42,272 nt of DNA from Bacteroidales bacterium (GCA_016788045.1 JAEUTG010000007.1:1-42272), one strand, 5' to 3'. Counted from the stretch's first letter, positions 8,451 to 16,955 are shown. Notes: a model not told the origin generated them from the letters alone. Made by a program: numbers and translations.

Positions 8451-8948
8451 ATGTTACTAAAAGCCGGGGCAGAGGGTTTTCCCACTGAATTCCTTTTGGC
8501 TGTTGATGCCGGGGTCAGAACAGGATTGGCTTTATTTGACAGATCGGGCAAGCTGCTGTGGTACAGATCGCACAACATGGGATCGGTAAGTGCGCTGCGC
8601 AGAGCGGCACATAAACTATTGGTTGGTATTGCAGGACTGTCGGTGGTGGTTGTGGAAGGAGGAGGACCGGTGGCAGAAGCATGGATTAAAACCGCAGGGA
8701 AACTGAACCTTAACGTAGTGAAAACCGATGCAGGGCAATGGAGAAAAACCCTACTTCTGCCACGTGAAAACAGGAATTCAGAAACAGCAAAACACAGTGC
8801 CATCATCCTGTCTCAGCAGATAATCAGGGAATCAGGAGCTGACTCATACAACATTCCCACCCACGATGCCGCAGAAGCGATACTGATTGGAATCTGGGGT
8901 ACATTCATTTCTGGTTGGATCGCCAGACTACCAGACCTCAGGCATTAA
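8451..8948 (+). CDS. RuvC-fold (RNase H-like) protein of unknown role
   Basis: This 165-aa cytosolic protein has the acidic layout of the RuvC/RNase H fold: FLLAVDAGVRTGLALFD (first Asp with the G.xTG turn), SVVVVEGGGPVAEAW (Glu at the end of a strand), and PTHDAAEAILIGIW (HDAAEA, the final acidic/histidine site). The spacing resembles RuvC and related Holliday-junction-resolvase-like proteins, but overall it is not canonical RuvC and no ruvA/B lies nearby. Nuclease activity on structured nucleic acid is plausible but inferred. The gene sits between two histidine kinases, 40 bp after the first and about 140 bp before the second, on the same strand. Confidence 0.65.
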   Translation: MLLKAGAEGFPTEFLLAVDAGVRTGLALFDRSGKLLWYRSHNMGSVSALRRAAHKLLVGIAGLSVVVVEGGGPVAEAWIKTAGKLNLNVVKTDAGQWRKTLLLPRENRNSETAKHSAIILSQQIIRESGADSYNIPTHDAAEAILIGIWGTFISGWIARLPDLRH

Positions 8949-9058
8949 AGAATTTTCAGTCAACCATCCACAGGCTGGAATCAATATAAATACGGTAAGC
9001 TGGTATAACGTTTCAGCGTTTCGGAGATTAATAAACTGAAGAAGTCCGGAAAAAATCG

Positions 9059-9066
9059 TAAATTTG
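9059..9066 (+). promoter_or_regulatory. Probable -7 box for the PAS kinase
   Basis: TAAATTTG matches TAnnTTTG. It covers the in-frame TTG codon at 9064, so that codon is unlikely to be the start and the ATG at 9091 is preferred. Confidence 0.45.
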
Positions 9067-9090
9067 GTGCAATTTTGTACAGACAGTTCT

Positions 9091-10224
9091 ATGAACCAGA
9101 TACAAACCGTCAACATAGATACCATCAGAAAGTCTAAGACTGAGCTGTTCAGGCAACATGAACTGATTCTATCTAATAAGCTGACGACCAATGTACTAAA
9201 CAGCATTCCGGTGCCTGTTCTCGTGCTGAACAAATCAAGGCAGATGGTTTTCGGGAACAAGGCGGTTCTTGAAATGCTGGAAGCTCCGGATCAGGATAAC
9301 ATAATCGGGAAGAGATTCGGCGAACTGGTTGGTTGCCCGGCATCCGCAACCGGTCCGACAGGTTGCGGCAGTTCACCGAATTGCCATTCCTGCGGTGCAC
9401 TGAAATCCATCTACAATTGCATTGAAACCGGCATCGGGACTGAGGAAGTTAGCATGCAGACAGCCAATTCGGTGATGCTTCACTTAAAGGTAAATTCAGA
9501 GCTTGTGAGTTTCGGAGCAGAAGAATTTATCTTACTTACCCTTCAGGACATCAGCACCGAAAAAAAGAAACTCCTGCTCGAGCGTATTTTCTACCACGAC
9601 ATTCTCAATTCTGCACACAATATCGGGGGCATGGCCGAACTCATCAGCTCCGATGAAATCACCGGAAGCAAAGATGAATACATCGCCATGCTGATGAAAT
9701 CAACCCGTGAACTGATAGATGAAATCAACACCCACCGGTTACTCACCAGCAGCAGTCAGTCAGAATACATAAGCCAGCCAGTCGAAATCAACTCCTTTGT
9801 CCTGTACAAAGAACTGAAAACCGAATTCGAAGCCCTCGCCGATTCCGGATTGGTTGTTACCCTCGACAAACGGAGTGAGAACTTTAATTTCACCAGCGAC
9901 AGGGTGTTGTTGAGGCGGGTAATTCTCAACATGATCAAAAATGCCATTGAAGCTGAAAGTTACCTTGGCAAAGTCACCCTCGGCATGATTGCCCTCAAAG
10001 ACAAAGGTGCCATGCTTTGGGTGCATAACAGCGCCTATATGCCTGAAGAAATCCAGAACCAGGTATTCAACCGTTCTTTCTCAACCAAAGGGAGTGACCG
10101 TGGGTTGGGCACTTACAGTATGAAACTACTCACCGAAAAGTTTCTCAAAGGAAAAATCAGCTTTACCAGTTCACCCTCCAACGGCACCACCTTCATCATC
10201 GAAATCCCTGATTCAAACGTCTGA
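9091..10224 (+). CDS. Soluble PAS-domain histidine kinase with Cys cluster
   Basis: From ATG 9091 the protein has 377 aa and no membrane segment. A PAS domain begins near LNSIPVPVLVLNKSRQ. Inserted in it is a cysteine cluster, Cys82, Cys92, Cys98, Cys101 and Cys110, with the core CGSSPNCHSCGA (C-x5-C-x2-C). Similar Cys-containing PAS segments occur in other bacterial sensor kinases and may bind a metal or Fe-S cluster; this is inference. The phosphoacceptor His169 is in FYHDILNSAHN, an HDxxN-type box. The ATPase domain shows the N box NMIKNAIEAE and a G box in GSDRGLGTYSMKLL. No receiver or DNA-binding domain is present and no partner regulator is adjacent. Signal and target are unknown; redox or metal sensing is a reasonable guess. 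Confidence 0.85.
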   Translation: MNQIQTVNIDTIRKSKTELFRQHELILSNKLTTNVLNSIPVPVLVLNKSRQMVFGNKAVLEMLEAPDQDNIIGKRFGELVGCPASATGPTGCGSSPNCHSCGALKSIYNCIETGIGTEEVSMQTANSVMLHLKVNSELVSFGAEEFILLTLQDISTEKKKLLLERIFYHDILNSAHNIGGMAELISSDEITGSKDEYIAMLMKSTRELIDEINTHRLLTSSSQSEYISQPVEINSFVLYKELKTEFEALADSGLVVTLDKRSENFNFTSDRVLLRRVILNMIKNAIEAESYLGKVTLGMIALKDKGAMLWVHNSAYMPEEIQNQVFNRSFSTKGSDRGLGTYSMKLLTEKFLKGKISFTSSPSNGTTFIIEIPDSNV

Positions 10225-10374
10225 TCGTCACGGTTGATCATTCAGTCTGCTCCCCTCCGTTAAAAAAATCTGCTTTCCGATCCGTGTAAATGCGCTAAGA
10301 CAAAATGTCAGCCTTTTGGCATTGGCACAGCATTTGAAAGCATTGCCGCAAACAAACAAAAATATCGAACGACT

Positions 10375-12279
10375 ATGCAAACGGGAAAAATCAATGTACA
10401 AACGGAGAACATTTTTCCGATCATCAAAAAATTCCTTTATTCAGATCACGAAATCTTCCTCAGGGAACTGATTTCCAATGCAGTAGATGCCACACAGAAA
10501 CTCAAGGCACTCTCTTCAATGGGCAATGTTAAAGACGACCTCGGCGATCTTACCATTGAAGTTATTGCAGACAAAGATAAAAACACCCTCACTGTCAAAG
10601 ACCGCGGAATAGGGATGACTGCCGAAGAGGTGGACAAATACATCAACCAGATTGCCTTTTCAGGCGCTGAAGAATTTGTTAAAAAGTACAAAGGCAAGAG
10701 TGAGGCCGATGCCGCACAGCTTATCGGACACTTCGGTCTGGGATTTTATTCCTCGTTCATGGTTTCAAAGAAAGTTGAGATCATCACCAAAACGTACAAA
10801 AAAGGACCAGGATCAAAGGCAGTGAAATGGGAATGCGACGGAAGTCCGGAATATACACTGACCGAAACTGAAAAGAACGAACGTGGTACAGAGATTGTTC
10901 TCCACATCGCCGACGATTCAAAAGAGTTTCTCGAAGAGCACCGTATCCTCGATCTCCTGAAAAAATATTGCAAGTTCCTGCCTGTTCCCATTCGCTTCGG
11001 CAATGAAAAAAACTGGGAGAAGGTAGAAGGAGAGAAAGATGAGAACGGAAACGACAAGTACAACGAAACGGAGAAGCCGAGAATCATCAACAATGTGAAT
11101 CCTGCCTGGAAACGCAAACCGGCCGATCTTACCGATGAAGATTACAATTCGTTCTATCGTGAGCTCTATCCTTCTCTTTTCGAAGACCCGCTTTTTAACA
11201 TTCATCTGAATGTTGATTATCCGTTTAACCTAACCGGAATTCTCTATTTCCCTAAAGTTAAGCGCAATTTTGAAGTCCAGAAGGAGAAGATCCAGCTCTA
11301 TTCAAACCAGGTGTTTGTCACCGACTCCGTTGAAGGCATTGTGCCTGATTTTCTCACCCTGATGCATGGGGTGCTCGATTCTCCGGATATTCCGCTTAAC
11401 GTTTCCCGCTCCTATCTTCAGAGTGACGGCAACGTAAAGAAAATATCGAACCACATCATGAAAAAAGTGGCCGATAAGCTGGAGGAGATTTTCAAAAACA
11501 ACCGTGAAGATTTCGAGAAAAAATGGGACGACATCCGCATTTTCATTGAGTACGGAATTATTTCAGAGCCGAAATTCTACGAAAGGGCGGAGAAATTCTG
11601 TCTGCTGAAGGATACCGCCGGCAAGTTCCACACCTTCGAAGAATACAAAAACCTGATTAAGGACAATCAGACCGACAAGGATAAAAAACTGGTTTTCCTT
11701 TACACCAGCGATCTTGTTGAGCAGCACAGCTTTATAGAATCAGCCACCGGCAGAGGCTACAACGTGCTCGTGATGGATGGCCCTATTGACAACCATTTCG
11801 TGAATACCCTGGAGCAAAAGTTTGAAAACACCACCTTTACGCGTGTAGATGCGGATGTTATCGACAAGCTGATCAGAAAAGAAGAGCCCATGCCCTCGAA
11901 ACTGAGTGAGGAAGAGCAGAAAAATCTGAAACCGGTATTTGAGGAGATTGTTGGCAAGGATCACTACACGGTGGTTTTCGAAAGTCTGAGTGAAACTGAT
12001 CTGCCGGTGCAGATTACCCGTCCGGAGTTTATGCGCCGGATGAAAGACATGTCGATGCTCGGAGGCGGGGCTTCCTACATGAACAATCTGCCTGACTCAC
12101 TCAACCTTGTCATCAACAGCAATCATCCGCTGATCGTTAAACTCAATGAAGGAACCAGTGAAGAAGAAAAGAAAACACTGGCCAAACAACTGACTGATCT
12201 TGCAAAACTCTCACAAAACCTGCTGAAAGGCGAAGACCTTACAGGGTTTATCAGACGGAGTATCAGCATTATCGGATAA
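10375..12279 (+). CDS. htpG: Molecular chaperone HtpG (Hsp90)
   Basis: This is the bacterial Hsp90, an ATP-driven homodimeric cytosolic chaperone that matures and protects client proteins. The 634-aa length is usual. The N-terminal GHKL ATPase shows FLRELISNAVDA (Mg/ATP Asn), VKDRGIGMT, and IGHFGLGFYSSFMV (ATP lid). The middle domain includes LNVSRSYLQSD, which carries the catalytic Arg region, and the C-terminal dimerization domain follows. The short charged stretch ENGNDKYNETEK replaces the long eukaryotic linker. The gene stands alone, about 150 bp after the kinase and 90 bp before lemA. A heat-shock control site was not recognised. Confidence 0.97.
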   Translation: MQTGKINVQTENIFPIIKKFLYSDHEIFLRELISNAVDATQKLKALSSMGNVKDDLGDLTIEVIADKDKNTLTVKDRGIGMTAEEVDKYINQIAFSGAEEFVKKYKGKSEADAAQLIGHFGLGFYSSFMVSKKVEIITKTYKKGPGSKAVKWECDGSPEYTLTETEKNERGTEIVLHIADDSKEFLEEHRILDLLKKYCKFLPVPIRFGNEKNWEKVEGEKDENGNDKYNETEKPRIINNVNPAWKRKPADLTDEDYNSFYRELYPSLFEDPLFNIHLNVDYPFNLTGILYFPKVKRNFEVQKEKIQLYSNQVFVTDSVEGIVPDFLTLMHGVLDSPDIPLNVSRSYLQSDGNVKKISNHIMKKVADKLEEIFKNNREDFEKKWDDIRIFIEYGIISEPKFYERAEKFCLLKDTAGKFHTFEEYKNLIKDNQTDKDKKLVFLYTSDLVEQHSFIESATGRGYNVLVMDGPIDNHFVNTLEQKFENTTFTRVDADVIDKLIRKEEPMPSKLSEEEQKNLKPVFEEIVGKDHYTVVFESLSETDLPVQITRPEFMRRMKDMSMLGGGASYMNNLPDSLNLVINSNHPLIVKLNEGTSEEEKKTLAKQLTDLAKLSQNLLKGEDLTGFIRRSISIIG

Positions 12280-12368
12280 TTTTCCAGACAAGGCGAAACA
12301 ATCAGTCCTGCCAAAATTTAATACATCAGAACAACCAAAAAAGGTATATTTACAAAAAAACAAAACCT

Positions 12369-12959
12369 ATGAAGAAATCACTCATCACCCTGATCATTGT
12401 GGCCGGTGTGCTCCTGATCCTCGTTTTATGGGGTAGCAGCAAATACAACAGCATGGTTACCAAAGAGGAAGGCGTTACAGCGGCCTGGTCACAGGTTGAA
12501 AACGTCTATCAACGTCGTGCCGATCTGATTCCCAATCTGGTGAATACCGTGAAAGGCTATGCCGACTTTGAACAGAAAACGCTCACCGATGTCATCGAAG
12601 CGCGTTCAAAGGCAACCGGCATTACTGTTGACCCAACCAACCTCAACGAGGCCAACCTGCAGCAATTCCAGCAGGCCCAGGAAGGGCTCAGTTCAGCCCT
12701 TTCGAGGCTTATGGTTGTGGTTGAACGTTATCCTGACCTGAAAGCCAACCAGAATTTCATGGACCTGCAGGCACAGCTCGAAGGAACCGAAAACCGCATT
12801 GCCACCGAGCGCAGAAACTTCAATCAGGCAGCTCAGGACTACAACACCCAGATCAGAAGGTTCCCGAGCAATATTTTCGCCGGCATGTTCGGATTTGAGA
12901 AGAAAGCCTATTTCCAGTCAGAAGCAGGCGCTGAAAAGGCACCGGAAGTTAAATTCTGA
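12369..12959 (+). CDS. lemA: LemA family membrane protein
   Basis: The 196-aa protein has one N-terminal membrane segment (LITLIIVAGVLLILVLWG) and a mostly helical periplasmic or cytosolic coiled body. Family signatures are AWSQVENVYQRRADLIPNLVNTVKGYADFE and LSRLMVVVERYPDLKANQNFMDLQAQLEGTENRIATERRNFN, quoted here as spans across residues about 40-70 and 115-155. The molecular role of LemA is not settled. It is very commonly encoded with TPM-domain proteins, as here, where two follow at once. It is probably the first gene of a three-gene operon. Confidence 0.93.
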   Translation: MKKSLITLIIVAGVLLILVLWGSSKYNSMVTKEEGVTAAWSQVENVYQRRADLIPNLVNTVKGYADFEQKTLTDVIEARSKATGITVDPTNLNEANLQQFQQAQEGLSSALSRLMVVVERYPDLKANQNFMDLQAQLEGTENRIATERRNFNQAAQDYNTQIRRFPSNIFAGMFGFEKKAYFQSEAGAEKAPEVKF

Positions 12960-13006
12960 TAAAAATTTCAACCATTGCAATTCAGCTTTCCCCAATATCC
13001 GTAAAA

Positions 13007-13453
13007 ATGCCTCATACCGCAAAAAATTTCTTCACCCCTGAACAGCAGAAGGAGATTCTGCAGGCCATTGGTGCCGCTGAACACAATACTTCAGGTGAAA
13101 TCAGGGTGCATCTCGAAACCAGTTGTAAAGGTGATGTGCTGGATTGTGCCGCCTATATTTTTAAAAAACTGGGCATGCACAAAACAGAGAAGAGAAACGG
13201 GGTATTGATATATCTTTCGATTGAGAACCGTAAGCTGGCGATCATCGGCGATGCCGGTATCAACGCCCTGGTTCCGGAAGATTTCTGGGAGAGCACCAAG
13301 GAGTTGATGGTAGGCCGCTTCAGGGAAGGTAAATTTCTCGAAGGCCTTACTGAAGGCATTGCGATGGCCGGAATGCAGTTGAAAAAACACTTTCCTTACC
13401 TTGCCGGGGATGTCAATGAACTATCGGATGATCTTTCATTCGGAAACAATTAA
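13007..13453 (+). CDS. TPM-domain protein without signal peptide
   Basis: This 148-aa protein is a lone TPM domain (TPM_phosphatase, Pfam family name from memory). It starts FFTPEQQKEILQAIGAAE and contains NTSGEIRVHLE, KRNGVLIYLSIENRKLAIIG and the D.GI..LVPEDFW segment. It has no signal peptide or membrane anchor, unlike the next gene, so it probably acts in the cytosol or at the inner membrane face. It lies 47 bp after lemA and 12 bp before the second TPM gene. Phosphatase activity has been shown for a plant homologue, but the bacterial function is uncertain. Confidence 0.88.
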   Translation: MPHTAKNFFTPEQQKEILQAIGAAEHNTSGEIRVHLETSCKGDVLDCAAYIFKKLGMHKTEKRNGVLIYLSIENRKLAIIGDAGINALVPEDFWESTKELMVGRFREGKFLEGLTEGIAMAGMQLKKHFPYLAGDVNELSDDLSFGNN

Positions 13454-13465
13454 ATCAGTATCCAC

Positions 13466-14266
13466 ATGAAAGGTACCTTCACAAAACACTTAGCTTCTGG
13501 CATCCTTATCTCCTGTATCTTCCTTGCGGGTTTCGTTTCGGCAGGTGTGCCTCCGAAACCGGCACCTCCCAGACTGGTCAACGATTTTGCCGGATTGCTC
13601 ACCAGTGAGCAGGCAGATCGTCTGGAACAGAAGCTGGTTGCCTTCAACGACTCCACCTCCACCCAGATTGCGGTGGTGATACTTAAGTCGCTCGACGGTT
13701 ACGACATCGATGACCTCGCCCAGCGTATCGGTCAGGAATGGAAAGTAGGCCAGAAGGGCTATGACAATGGTGCGGTTTTTCTGATAAAACCCAAAACAGG
13801 CAACGAAAAAGGCGAGGCTGCCATCTCCACCGGATACGGTTTGGAGGAACTCATTCCCGATGCCATAGCCCGGCGCATTGTCGACAACGAAATGATCCCC
13901 TACTTCAGGCAGGGAAGCTACTTTGAAGGCATCAATGCCGGCACTGATATTGTCATGGATCTGACCACAGGTAGGTTCAAAGCGGCCGACTATGAGAAAA
14001 AAGGCGGTGGTGGCGCCGGAATCCTGATCCCCATCATCATTATCATCGTAATTTTCATCCTTTTTGGCCGTAACAACAACAACCGCCATCACAACATCGG
14101 GCGAAACAGCAGTCTTCCGTTCTGGTTACTGATGAGCATGATGGGTGGATCAGGAAGAAGTTCCGGTGGCGACTGGGGTGGTTTCTCCGGTGGTGGCGGA
14201 GGAGGTGGTTTCGGTGGCTTTGGCGGCGGCGGTTTTGGCGGCGGCGGAGCCAGCGGCAGCTGGTAA
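13466..14266 (+). CDS. Exported TPM-domain protein with Gly-rich tail
   Basis: The 266-aa protein has a signal peptide at residues 1-26. A TPM domain covers about residues 38-165, from LVNDFAGLLTSEQADRL through STQIAVVILKSLDGYDIDD and ISTGYGLEELIPDAIARRI. A membrane segment (GILIPIIIIIVIFILFG) follows, and the tail from about residue 225 is almost pure Gly/Ser/Phe repeats. This is the classic YgcG-type layout: the domain faces the periplasm and the tail the cytosol. It is the third gene of the lemA-TPM-TPM operon, 12 bp after its neighbour, and is followed by a terminator at 14332-14366. Confidence 0.92.
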   Translation: MKGTFTKHLASGILISCIFLAGFVSAGVPPKPAPPRLVNDFAGLLTSEQADRLEQKLVAFNDSTSTQIAVVILKSLDGYDIDDLAQRIGQEWKVGQKGYDNGAVFLIKPKTGNEKGEAAISTGYGLEELIPDAIARRIVDNEMIPYFRQGSYFEGINAGTDIVMDLTTGRFKAADYEKKGGGGAGILIPIIIIIVIFILFGRNNNNRHHNIGRNSSLPFWLLMSMMGGSGRSSGGDWGGFSGGGGGGGFGGFGGGGFGGGGASGSW

Positions 14267-14331
14267 ACATTACAGCAAACACAGTCTTTCGCTTATCCCT
14301 CAGGTCTTCTGTACAATTTAGCCTAACCAAT

Positions 14332-14366
14332 CAAGCCCGCTGCCAACCCGTTTGCCGGCGGGCTTG
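14332..14366 (+). terminator. Intrinsic terminator of the lemA operon
   Basis: CAAGCCCGC pairs with GCGGGCTTG around a 17-nt loop, followed by a short TTATT. The T-run is weak, but the position, 66 bp after the last operon gene and 71 bp before a convergent gene, fits. Confidence 0.6.
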
Positions 14367-14436
14367 TTATTGCATCCACGATCCTGTAAAAGCTGAAAAT
14401 GACCCGAAAACCGGGTATTCCTGTATCATCCGGATT

Positions 14437-15303
14437 TTATTCTTCGTCGTCGTCCTCTTCCATCCGGATGGCCTTCCCGTTCCAGAGCCAACCTTGCAGA
14501 TTTACAGTGGATTCGATCAATGATTCGGTATCATCAGGCATATCAGAAAACAGGTCCAGACCAGTCAGATTTTCCACACTGTCGACAGAGACAGCATATT
14601 CAGACAGCTCACCTGTTAGCCTTTTGTTGTCCATTACAAAAGCCATTACTTTCAGCCCGGGCCCGTTCTGGCCCAATATTACTTTATAAAATGCTTCAGG
14701 GATGCTGATGCTGTTCCGGTCGAGCTGCGGCAACCCGGCTTTCAGTACAGGACCGGTAACAACGAGAACGGAATCATTCTCCACTGCCCAGTCTCTCACC
14801 TGATCTTCGAGTCTTTTCCACATCCCCCGGTTGAATCTGGGCTTTTGCGGGGCCATATTGGTCATATAGAACGACTCCTTCATGCTCAGCAGCGACCAGC
14901 ACATGTCGGCGCTGGGCGCCAGATGACCCTTATCGTATCCCGAACGCTTGTAATCATCAGGCACAACCAGGCATGATGGCGCCATCGTATCGGCCGCAAA
15001 AAGGTTCTTTCGCTTCACCTTTGAATTCGTTTCTTCTGCCGTCATTACATAGGAAACCCAGTTTGCCAGCTTATGGGTGCAGTTGAATGAAACGGAGTAC
15101 CCGGTTCTGCGCAGAATGAGCTCACCTTCAACTGGTGCCGGCATCAGCGTATATACTTCATTAACAGAGCACTCCGGCATCATTGCAGAGTCAGCACCGA
15201 CACCTCCCGGTTCAACCGGTTTTTGCGGATCGGGAGTCTGCGAAAATAAAGCCTCTGCATTGAGCAGCAGCAGTAAGCAGATGAGATTCAGAAACCGTAG
15301 CAT
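14437..15303 (-). CDS. Secreted DNA/RNA non-specific endonuclease (NUC family)
   Basis: The 288-aa exported nuclease has a signal peptide at residues 1-21 (ending ALFSQ). The beta-beta-alpha-metal active site is in SGYDKGHLAPSADM, a DKGH form of the DRGH signature that supplies the general-base His. The metal-binding Asn region is FYMTNMAPQKPRFNRGMWKR, followed by LEDQVRDWA. The family cleaves single- and double-stranded DNA and RNA without sequence preference, for nutrition, defence or biofilm DNA turnover. An about 65-residue Pro-rich lead and an acidic Glu/Asp tail frame the domain. It is convergent with the TPM gene. No inhibitor gene is adjacent, which fits an exported enzyme. Confidence 0.92.
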   Translation of the reverse strand: MLRFLNLICLLLLLNAEALFSQTPDPQKPVEPGGVGADSAMMPECSVNEVYTLMPAPVEGELILRRTGYSVSFNCTHKLANWVSYVMTAEETNSKVKRKNLFAADTMAPSCLVVPDDYKRSGYDKGHLAPSADMCWSLLSMKESFYMTNMAPQKPRFNRGMWKRLEDQVRDWAVENDSVLVVTGPVLKAGLPQLDRNSISIPEAFYKVILGQNGPGLKVMAFVMDNKRLTGELSEYAVSVDSVENLTGLDLFSDMPDDTESLIESTVNLQGWLWNGKAIRMEEDDDEE

Positions 15304-15392
15304 AACCAGTATTGATTAATGGTGAATGAAAAACATGAACGTTCGCAGAGTATCCGGTTCAAAAGCGGCAGATACCCTTTCCAGGAAAGCCT

Positions 15393-15857
15393 TCAGACGG
15401 GTTTCAACAGCCTGCGGTCAAACACAAATTCATTGGTCTCAACGATTTTGATCCCTGCAAAATCACCATGATCCGGATTGATCAGATAATTGAAATCCCC
15501 CTTTACAACTGCTGACGGCACTTTCAGAACACAGGATTCCCGCCTGGCAACAAAGCTGTCACCAATTTTCCGGGTATGGACAATAAAAGGAAAATCTGCC
15601 CAGTTTTCCGGAAGCACGGAAGGGTCGGCTGCTGCAACCGAAACGTTCTCAGGAATTTCGATGGTAAGCATCTGGTAGTCATCGGGCATCATGGCCAGAC
15701 TCAGATGAACAAACACCTCAGCCATTGCCAGTGCCCGGCTTTCAGCAGTATATACCAGCTCCGTACCTGGCGAATTCCAGCGGGCGCCACACAGCACGGC
15801 ACCTTTTCCGGAAAGTCCGTCCGGATATTTCTTCCTCGACAGCCTGAATACCAACAT
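15393..15857 (-). CDS. RES-domain toxin of a type II toxin-antitoxin system
   Basis: The 154-aa RES-domain protein has the family segments FRLSRKKYPDGLSG.GA and ARWNSPGTELVYTAESRALAMAEVFVHL, supplying the conserved Arg, Glu and Ser residues around which the family is named, and a C-terminal VVKGDFNYLINPDH. Characterised RES toxins degrade NAD+ and have an ADP-ribosyltransferase-like fold. Its ATG overlaps the stop of the upstream antitoxin gene by one base (TAATG), so the two are translationally coupled. Length and motifs look complete, so the toxin is probably functional. Confidence 0.92.
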   Translation of the reverse strand: MLVFRLSRKKYPDGLSGKGAVLCGARWNSPGTELVYTAESRALAMAEVFVHLSLAMMPDDYQMLTIEIPENVSVAAADPSVLPENWADFPFIVHTRKIGDSFVARRESCVLKVPSAVVKGDFNYLINPDHGDFAGIKIVETNEFVFDRRLLKPV

Positions 15858-16351
15858 TAAACAAAAATAGCCTGATCAATACGATGCAGCTCATTGATGA
15901 CCATTTCCTTACCGTATGAATCGCGGATAAGATCCATGGGCTTGAGATTGCCCAGGGCAAAACTCGGTGTAGAAAGCCAGAGCATGAATTTCTCGTTGCT
16001 TTCAAATACCGACCTGCCAAGCTCGGTAACTTCGGCAATCTCGAAAATTTTCTCGGAATGTGATGATCGGAACTGGTAATCCCTGGCCGCTTTATACCGC
16101 TGTAAAGACTTCACGGAGATACTGAGAAAATCAGCCCATTCCTCATCGGTAAAAGGCGATTCGTTTTTGATGAGGGCAAAAAGCCGGTATGGCACGCCCG
16201 CACGTATCGCCTGCACAAGAAGCATCCGATCTGAAAGAAAATCGCGGTACGACAGATTCCTGCGTACAGCAGAGGGTTTCTGAACAGAAGCCATATAACT
16301 GACGATGGCTTCATTCAGGGCTTCAGGGTTTGCTGATCCTTCTTTATACAT
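15857..16351 (-). CDS. Xre/MbcA/ParS-type antitoxin (DUF2384)
   Basis: This 164-aa partner of the RES toxin has a helical Xre-like N-terminal half (FTDEEWADFLSISVKSLQRY, a helix-turn-helix-like segment near residues 70-90). The C-terminal toxin-binding domain has the signatures VFESNEKFMLWLSTPSFALG and PMDLIRDSYGKEMVINEL. Antitoxins of this class bind the toxin active site with the C-terminal segment and repress their own promoter. The gene is first in the pair. A -7 box at 16369-16376 and direct repeats around it look like the autoregulated promoter. Confidence 0.92.
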   Translation of the reverse strand: MYKEGSANPEALNEAIVSYMASVQKPSAVRRNLSYRDFLSDRMLLVQAIRAGVPYRLFALIKNESPFTDEEWADFLSISVKSLQRYKAARDYQFRSSHSEKIFEIAEVTELGRSVFESNEKFMLWLSTPSFALGNLKPMDLIRDSYGKEMVINELHRIDQAIFV

Positions 16352-16359
16352 CTTTCCCT

Positions 16360-16390
16360 ATTTGTCCCCAAATATACGACATTTGTCTCT
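16360..16390 (-). promoter_or_regulatory. Toxin-antitoxin promoter with direct-repeat operator
   Basis: On the minus strand TATATTTG (plus positions 16369-16376) is a -7 box 18 bp before the antitoxin ATG. It is bracketed on the plus strand by ATTTGTCCCC (16360-16369) and ATTTGTCTCT (16381-16390), 21 bp apart, i.e. two helical turns. A weaker third relative, ATTTTCCCCT, is at 16401-16410. The arrangement suits binding by an autoregulating Xre dimer. Confidence 0.5.
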
Positions 16391-16410
16391 GATTTCTTCC
16401 ATTTTCCCCT

Positions 16411-16628
16411 GATTTTTTTATATTGATTGAGTCATTGCCGGATATTCATGCCGAAACGGAGCTGGAATCAAAAGAAAAGGAGAATCACTTTCAAAATCAC
16501 AAGGAATAACCTTTGTGCAACCAGTTACAAATTATTCAATATCATATGATCAGTATGTACAGACACAGGCGCAACAGAACACATTGTCAATATTGTTCAG
16601 GTTCACGGTTATCAGAAAAAAACAGGAA
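16411..16628. other. Gene-free start of the repeat-rich zone
   Basis: No ORF with protein-like composition and no clear repeat was seen in this A+T-rich piece. It opens a roughly 900-bp gene-free zone running to the IS element at 17327, otherwise made of the dispersed repeats listed separately. Confidence 0.5.
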
Positions 16629-16707
16629 ATTACCTTCGGAGAACCTGCTTGCCTGAGCAATCAAGGGAACCTGCCTGCTTGTGCATACAGGCAGGCTCCC
16701 TTTGGTT
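16629..16707 (+). repeat. Dispersed repeat, copy A2 (inverted relative of 27-83)
   Basis: ATTACCTTCGGAGAACCTG starts the block and CAGGCAGGCTCCCTTTGGT ends it, with a GCCTGAGCAATCAAGGGAAC stretch between. The ends match copy A1 at 27-83 almost base for base in the opposite orientation. Confidence 0.7.
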
Positions 16708-16814
16708 GGTTTATATCTGTCGACTGCTGTCGTGAAGCAATATGGCATGCCTGCGTATATGCTTGAGCAACAAGCAGACAAGCTCAACGTGAAACTGACT
16801 TCCTGAGTTTTAAA

Positions 16815-16955
16815 GAGGGGTTCAGACAACAGAGGCATCAGCCGTTGGCTCTGGCATGGCGGGATTAACAAGGTTATCTCTCGGAAGGGGGGCTTCAGAC
16901 AACCCAGGCCCAGGCATCAACCTTGCGGTTGATATTTCTATTTAAAAAAGCATGA
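16815..16955 (+). repeat. Two diverged copies of the CAGACAAC-hairpin repeat
   Basis: Two units, TTCAGACAACAGAGGCATCA (truncated hairpin) and TTCAGACAACCCAGG followed by the hairpin CATCAACCTTGCGGTTGAT, lie about 70 bp apart. The second is preceded by a CGGGATTA...GGGGGG lead. They are relatives of the tandem copies at 18821-19033 next to tRNA-Ser. Confidence 0.65.

Noticed and set aside
16515..16766. 83-codon ORF in the repeat zone
   Set aside because: It runs through repeat copy A2 and has no protein-like pattern; the same sequence inverted at 27-83 is not coding.
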